DNA of 64,000 nt. It comes from Pseudomonadota bacterium (GTDB lineage: Bacteria > Pseudomonadota > Gammaproteobacteria > Steroidobacterales > Steroidobacteraceae). A model generated the notes under the pieces. That model was not told the DNA's origin, did no database searches, and saw nothing but the letters and a program-made list of their open reading frames with translations. How positions within the stretch are numbered: the stretch's first letter is position 1; every line of letters begins with the position of its first letter. Shown one piece after another: positions 59,460 through 64,000 of the stretch. Where the stretch lies: contig JAFEDT010000009.1 of NCBI GenBank assembly GCA_018241445.1, forward strand, positions 62,001-126,000, given 5' to 3'. The position numbers and the translations under genes were made by a program.

Positions 59460-61634
59460 ATGGACGTCTCCCCCATCCTCGATCCCCTGAACGACGCGCA
59501 GCGCGCCGCGGTGACCGCGCCGCAGGGTCCGGTGCTGGTGCTGGCCGGCGCCGGCAGCGGCAAGACCCGCGTGCTCACCCACCGCATCGCGTGGGCGATC
59601 CAGGCGCTCGGCGCCTCGCCGCACTCCATCCTCGCGGTGACCTTCACCAACAAGGCCGCGGGGGAGATGCGCGGGCGGGTGGAGCAACTGCTCAACCTGC
59701 CGGCCAGCGCGCTGTGGATCGGCACCTTTCACGGCATCGCGCACCGCCTGCTGCGCCTGCACTGGCGCGAGGCGGGACTGGCCCAGGGATTCCAGATCCT
59801 GGATTCCGACGACCAGCAGCGCATCGTCAAAAAGCTGCTGAAGGCGCAGGAGCTGGACGAGACCCGCTGGGTACCCAGGGAAGTGCAGTGGTTCATCAAC
59901 AACAACAAGGACGAGGGCCGGCGTCCGCAGCACCTGAAGGACGGCGGCGATCCGACCCGCGCGCAGCTGATCCGCCTGTACAGCGCCTACGAGGAGCACT
60001 GCGCCCGCACCGGCGTGGTCGACTTCGCCGAGCTGCTGCTGCGCGCCCACGAGCTGTGGCGCGACAACGCGCCACTGCTGGCGCACTACCGCCGGCGGTT
60101 CCAGCACGTGCTCGTGGACGAGTTCCAGGACACCAATTCAATCCAGTACGCATGGCTGAAGCTGATTGCCCCCGGCAGCAGCGGCGCGCAGCCGGGCGGC
60201 GAGCCCTTCGTGGTTGGCGATGACGACCAGTCGATATACCGCTGGCGCGGCGCGCGGGTGGAGAACCTGCAGCTGTTCCGCCGCGACTACCCGCAGGCGG
60301 CGCTGTACCGCCTGGAACAGAATTACCGCTCCACCGGCACCATCCTCGAGGCCGCCAACGGCCTGATCTCCCACAACAACGGCCGCCTGGGCAAGAAGCT
60401 GTGGACCGCGGGCAGCCGCGGCGAGCCGCTGCACCTGTACACCGCCTTCAACGAGCGCGACGAGGCGGAGTTCGTCACCCATCGCATCCGCGACTACGTG
60501 GCGCGCGGCGGGCAGCGGCGCGAGATCGCCATCCTGTACCGCTCCAACGCCCAGTCACGCGTGTTCGAGGAAGCCTTCCTGTCGGCACGCGTGCCCTACC
60601 GGGTGTATGGCGGCCTACGGTTCTTCGAGCGCGCGGAGATCAAGGACGCGCTCGCCTACCTGCGGCTGATCGCCAACCGCCACGACGACGCCTCCTTCGA
60701 GCGCGTGGTCAACCTGCCGACGCGCGGCGTGGGCGCGCGCAGCCTGGAGCTGCTGCGCGAGCAGGCGCGCGCCGCCGGGAGCTCGATGTGGACCGCGGCC
60801 GCGGCGCTGCTGGCCGCCGGCACCCTCGGCGCACGCGCGGGCGGGGCGGTGCACGGCTTCATGACGCTGATCGAAAAGCTGGCGGGAGAAGCCGCGCCGC
60901 TGGCGCTGCACGAGCAGGTCGACCTGGCGCTGCGCACTTCCGGCCTGGTGGAGCACTACAAGCGCGAGAAGGCCGAGCGCGGCGAGGCGCGTGCCGAGAA
61001 CCTGGACGAACTGGTCAGCGCCGCGCGCGGCTTCACCCCCGAGGGCGAGGACCTGCCGCCGCTGGAAGCCTTCCTGGCGCACGCGGCGCTGGAGGCCGGC
61101 GAGGGCCAGGCGGACGCCTGGGAGGACTGCGTGCAGATGATGACGCTGCACACCGCCAAGGGCCTGGAGTTCCCGGTGGTGTTCCTGTGCGGCATGGAAG
61201 AGGGATTGTTCCCGCACCAGCGCTCACTCAATGACCTCGACGGCCTGGAGGAGGAACGCCGCCTGTGTTATGTCGGCATGACGCGCGCCATGCGCCAGCT
61301 GTACCTGACCTGCGCGGAACAGCGGCGGCTGCACGGCGTCGACAGCTACGGCCAGGCCTCGCGCTTCATCCGCGAGATTCCCGAGGAACTGCTGCAGGAA
61401 GTGCGGCCGCGCGTGCAGGTGTCACGGCCGGCGGCGGTGGGGCGCTTCCGCGCCAGCGAGCCCGAGAGCAGCGGCGGGGTGCGCCTGGGGGCGCGGGTGC
61501 GTCACGGCAAGTTCGGCGACGGGGTGGTGCTCAACGTCGAGGGTAACGGCGCGCAGGCGCGCGTGCAGGTGAGCTTCGAGCGCCAGGGCACCAAATGGCT
61601 CATGATGCAGTATGCGAACCTGCAACCGTTATGA
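59460..61634 (+). CDS. uvrD: DNA helicase II
   Basis: A superfamily 1A 3'-5' helicase for nucleotide excision and mismatch repair. It has 724 residues. Walker A is AGAGSGKT (30-37), TFTNKAAGEM is motif Ia, VDEFQDTNSIQY is motif II and DDDQSIYRWRGA is motif III. MMTLHTAKGLEFPVVFL and VGMTRAMRQLYL are motifs V and VI. The C-terminal Tudor-like end (KFGDGVVLNVEG to YANLQPL) is present and distinguishes it from Rep. It has a short leader after the TonB receptor. Confidence 0.96.
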   Translation: MDVSPILDPLNDAQRAAVTAPQGPVLVLAGAGSGKTRVLTHRIAWAIQALGASPHSILAVTFTNKAAGEMRGRVEQLLNLPASALWIGTFHGIAHRLLRLHWREAGLAQGFQILDSDDQQRIVKKLLKAQELDETRWVPREVQWFINNNKDEGRRPQHLKDGGDPTRAQLIRLYSAYEEHCARTGVVDFAELLLRAHELWRDNAPLLAHYRRRFQHVLVDEFQDTNSIQYAWLKLIAPGSSGAQPGGEPFVVGDDDQSIYRWRGARVENLQLFRRDYPQAALYRLEQNYRSTGTILEAANGLISHNNGRLGKKLWTAGSRGEPLHLYTAFNERDEAEFVTHRIRDYVARGGQRREIAILYRSNAQSRVFEEAFLSARVPYRVYGGLRFFERAEIKDALAYLRLIANRHDDASFERVVNLPTRGVGARSLELLREQARAAGSSMWTAAAALLAAGTLGARAGGAVHGFMTLIEKLAGEAAPLALHEQVDLALRTSGLVEHYKREKAERGEARAENLDELVSAARGFTPEGEDLPPLEAFLAHAALEAGEGQADAWEDCVQMMTLHTAKGLEFPVVFLCGMEEGLFPHQRSLNDLDGLEEERRLCYVGMTRAMRQLYLTCAEQRRLHGVDSYGQASRFIREIPEELLQEVRPRVQVSRPAAVGRFRASEPESSGGVRLGARVRHGKFGDGVVLNVEGNGAQARVQVSFERQGTKWLMMQYANLQPL

Positions 61635-61637
61635 GTT

Positions 61638-61672
61638 CATTGGCCAAAAGCCGCCTGCGGCGCTTTTGGCGG
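61638..61672. repeat. Intergenic hairpin, GCCTGCGGC-type (copy D)
   Basis: GCCAAAAGC-CGCC pairs with GGCGCTTTTGGC with one bulge, topped by GCCTGCGGC. It begins three bases after the uvrD stop and shares ATTGGCCAAA and the top sequence with copy B at 10508-10541. There is no T-run. Confidence 0.7.
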
Positions 61673-61706
61673 ACCCGCGCCCGGATTCCGCGGGCCGTGC
61701 CATGAC

Positions 61707-63068
61707 ATGAAAATCCTGATTCTCGGGGCCGGCCAGGTCGGGCGCACCGCCGCCCAGCACCTGTCGCGCGAGGAATCCAACGAAGTCACGGTGGTCGACA
61801 CCAACGAGGACATGCTGCGCGACCTGCAGGACCGCCTGGACGTGCGCACCGTGGCCGGCAACGCCGCGCATCCCTCGGTGCTGGAGGCCGCCGGGGCCGC
61901 CGAGGCGGAAATCCTGGTGGCGCTGACCTCCAGCGACGAGGTCAACATCGTCGCCTGCGAGGTGGCCTTCACGCTGTTCCGCACGCCCACCAAGATCGCC
62001 CGCATCCGCGCCGCCGAGTACACCAGCCGCGGCGCGCTGTTCGGTTCCGAAGGCCTGTCGGTGGACGTGGTCATCAGCCCCGAGCAGCTGGTGACGGAAT
62101 ACGTGGAGCGCCTGGTGCGCCATCCCGGCACGCTGCAGGTGCTGGAGTTCGCCGACGGCCGGGTACTGCTGGTCGGCGTGCGCGCACTGCGCGGCGGCCT
62201 GCTCGCCGGGCACAGCCTGCGCGACCTGGCGCGCCAGCTGCCACAGATGCAGCTGCGCGTGGTGGCCATCTACCGCGAGGGCCGCAGCATCCTGCCCGAG
62301 GGCGACACCATCGTCGCCGTGGACGACGAGGTGTTCTTCCTGGCGGCGCGTGAGGACATGCGCCGCGTGATGGCGCAACTGCGCCACGGCGACAAGCCGG
62401 CGCGGCGCATCGTCATCGCCGGCGGCGGCAACATCGGCCTGCGCCTGGCGCGCACCCTGGAGAAGAGCAACCAGGTGAAGCTGATCGAGCGCGACGCGCG
62501 GCGCGCGCGCCGGGTCTCGGAGCTGCTGGAGCAGGCGATCGTGCTGCACGGCGACGCCTCCGACGAGGAACTGCTGGTCGAGGAGAACATCGACAGCATC
62601 GACGTGTTCGCGGCGCTCACCAACTCCGAGGAAGCCAACATCCTGTCGGCGATGCTCGCCAAGCGCCTGGGGGCGCGCAAGGCCATGGCGCTGATCAACA
62701 AGCCCTCCTACACCGAGCTGGTGGAGCAAAGCACCATCGACATCGCCATCTCGCCGCAGACGATCACCATCGGTTCGCTGCTGGCGCACGTGCGCCGTGG
62801 CGACGTGGTGCGGGTGCACGCCATCAAGGGCGGTGTGGCCGAGGCCATCGAGGCAATCGTGCACGGCGACGAGCGCAGCTCGCGCGTCGTGGGGCGCATG
62901 GTGGACCAGATCCCGCTGCCCGAGGGAGCCTCGATCGGCGCCATCGTGCGCGGCGACGAAGTGCTGATCGCACACCACGACACGGTGATCCACACCGACG
63001 ACCACGTGATCCTGTTCCTGGCCGACCGCCGCCACCTGGAAGCGGTGGAGCGGCTGTTCCAGAGCTGA
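61707..63068 (+). CDS. trkA: Trk potassium uptake regulatory protein TrkA
   Basis: A cytoplasmic gating subunit of the Trk K+ channel. It has 453 residues in two tandem RCK units: MKILILGAGQVGRTAAQHL at the start and ARRIVIAGGGNIGLRLART near 233 are the two NAD(H)-binding glycine-rich loops, each followed by a C-terminal ligand domain. It precedes trkH by 13 bases, so channel and gate are co-expressed. Confidence 0.96.
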   Translation: MKILILGAGQVGRTAAQHLSREESNEVTVVDTNEDMLRDLQDRLDVRTVAGNAAHPSVLEAAGAAEAEILVALTSSDEVNIVACEVAFTLFRTPTKIARIRAAEYTSRGALFGSEGLSVDVVISPEQLVTEYVERLVRHPGTLQVLEFADGRVLLVGVRALRGGLLAGHSLRDLARQLPQMQLRVVAIYREGRSILPEGDTIVAVDDEVFFLAAREDMRRVMAQLRHGDKPARRIVIAGGGNIGLRLARTLEKSNQVKLIERDARRARRVSELLEQAIVLHGDASDEELLVEENIDSIDVFAALTNSEEANILSAMLAKRLGARKAMALINKPSYTELVEQSTIDIAISPQTITIGSLLAHVRRGDVVRVHAIKGGVAEAIEAIVHGDERSSRVVGRMVDQIPLPEGASIGAIVRGDEVLIAHHDTVIHTDDHVILFLADRRHLEAVERLFQS

Positions 63069-63081
63069 AGCGCCGCAAGCC

Positions 63082-64000
63082 GTGCCGGCCGTCATCCACG
63101 TCCTGGGCCTGCTGCTGTCGGGCTTCGCGCTTGCCTACCTGCTGCCGATCGGCTGTTCGGTGCTGCTGGGCGACGGGCTGTGGCGGCAGTTCCTGATCGC
63201 CGGCGCCGTCTGCCTCGGCGGCGGACTGGCGCTCGCAGTAGTTACCCTGCCGTTCCGGCGTGAACTCAAACCCCGCGACGGCTTCCTGCTGGTGACCCTG
63301 GGCTGGCTGCTGGTGTCGGCCGCGGCGGCGGTGCCGCTGCTGCTGGCGCTGCCGCAGCTGAGCGTGACACGCGCCTTCTTCGAGGCCATGTCCGGACTGA
63401 CCACCACCGGCTCCACGGTGCTCGAGGGCCTGGACGCGCTGCCGCCGTCGCTGAACTTCTGGCGCCACACCCTGGAATGGATCGGCGGACTGGGCATCAT
63501 CGTCATGGCACTGGCGGTGCTGCCGCTGCTGGGCATCGGCGGCATGCAGCTCTACAAGGGGCAGGCACCGGGCTCGGTCAAGGACGAGCGCCTGGCGCCG
63601 CGCATCGCCGAGACCGCGCGCGCGCTGTGGATCGTGTACGCGCTGCTGACCGCCGCGGGCATCGCGGCGCTGCGCCTGTGCGGCATGTCGTGGTTCGACG
63701 CCGTCTGCCACGCCTTCTCCGCCGTCGGCCTGGGCGGCTTCTCCACCCACGATCGCAGCATCGCCTGGTTCCACTCTGCGGCCATCGAGTTCGTGCTGAT
63801 GGTGCTGATGGTGATCGCCTCGCTCAACTTCGCGCGCCACTTCATAGCCCTGCGGCGGCTGTCGCTGGAGACCTACCGGCTCGACCCGGAGTGCAAGGCG
63901 ATCTTCGTGGTGCTGGCGCTGAGCATCGCGGGCATCGCCGGCCTCCTGACCCTGCACGGTGTCTACCCCGACTACATGGAGTCGCTGCGCCACGCGGCCT
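63082..64000 (+). CDS. trkH: Trk potassium uptake protein TrkH, 5' part (runs off window)
   Basis: A membrane channel subunit for K+ uptake. From the GTG at 63082 there are 306 codons with no stop before the window end. Membrane helices start at once (VIHVLGLLLSGFALAYLL). Filter sequences are SGLTTTGSTVL (residues 104-114) and SAVGLGGFSTHD (213-224). It follows trkA by 13 bases. The start is inferred from spacing and the normal TrkH N-terminus. Confidence 0.93.
   Translation, partial: MPAVIHVLGLLLSGFALAYLLPIGCSVLLGDGLWRQFLIAGAVCLGGGLALAVVTLPFRRELKPRDGFLLVTLGWLLVSAAAAVPLLLALPQLSVTRAFFEAMSGLTTTGSTVLEGLDALPPSLNFWRHTLEWIGGLGIIVMALAVLPLLGIGGMQLYKGQAPGSVKDERLAPRIAETARALWIVYALLTAAGIAALRLCGMSWFDAVCHAFSAVGLGGFSTHDRSIAWFHSAAIEFVLMVLMVIASLNFARHFIALRRLSLETYRLDPECKAIFVVLALSIAGIAGLLTLHGVYPDYMESLRHAA

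Overview
The window is about 64 kb of high-GC, gene-dense DNA from a gammaproteobacterium. The neighbourhoods gmk/rpoZ/spoT/ridA/recG/ubiA, rph-rdgB and bioH-bioC, together with a cta/cox aa3 oxidase cluster, point to the Nevskiales/Steroidobacterales/Xanthomonadales part of the class. That placement is inference from gene content; there is no rRNA in the window. I see no tRNA, rRNA or CRISPR array. Both ends cut through genes: the 3' part of mrcA (PBP1A) on the left and the 5' part of trkH on the right.

Layout. 1-12.6 kb holds housekeeping genes: mrcA, gltA, rpmE, hemW, a CPA1 Na+/H+ antiporter, a CDP-alcohol phosphatidyltransferase, yicC, a PP2C phosphatase and the overlapping rph-rdgB-gmk. 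The rpmE-hemW gap carries a tight DnaA-box cluster beside an AT-richer stretch. 12.6-14.6 kb is a two-gene exported protease/partner unit placed between gmk and rpoZ. 14.6-20.8 kb is rpoZ-spoT-ridA-recG-ubiA. 21-25 kb has two coupled micro-ORFs, a lipocalin-like protein, an LCCL-domain protein and a CadC-like TPR regulator. 25-27.3 kb is dgkA, bioH and bioC. 27.4-36.5 kb is a complete cytochrome aa3 oxidase locus with its assembly factors (coxB, coxA, a 50-aa protein, ctaG, coxC, SURF1, a CX3C thioredoxin-like protein, ctaA, ctaB).

37.4-43.5 kb is an accessory region of lower and patchy GC. It has two gene cassettes with attC-like sites (one good, one degenerate) and no integrase, an IS110-family element that splits a small membrane-protein gene whose two halves can be rejoined by eye, and truncated remnants of an FMN reductase and a cupin.

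45.5-59.4 kb is the most interesting block. It looks like a D-amino-acid / D-glutamate peptide utilisation island: an M19 dipeptidase, a dipeptide-epimerase-family enzyme (DgcA-like), a YkvI-like transporter, an N-acyl-D-amino-acid deacylase, two serine beta-lactamase-fold hydrolases, a DUF1611 P-loop protein (DgcN-like), a TonB-dependent receptor and two paralogous XRE-cupin regulators. Two promoters in the island, one ahead of the DgcN-like gene and one ahead of the TonB receptor, are nearly identical and have the same palindrome lying between their -35 and -10 boxes, which suggests one shared operator. 59.4-64 kb returns to core genes: uvrD, trkA, trkH.

A family of perfect or near-perfect hairpins, two of them with the same GCGTGG loop, sits in three intergenic gaps along the window.
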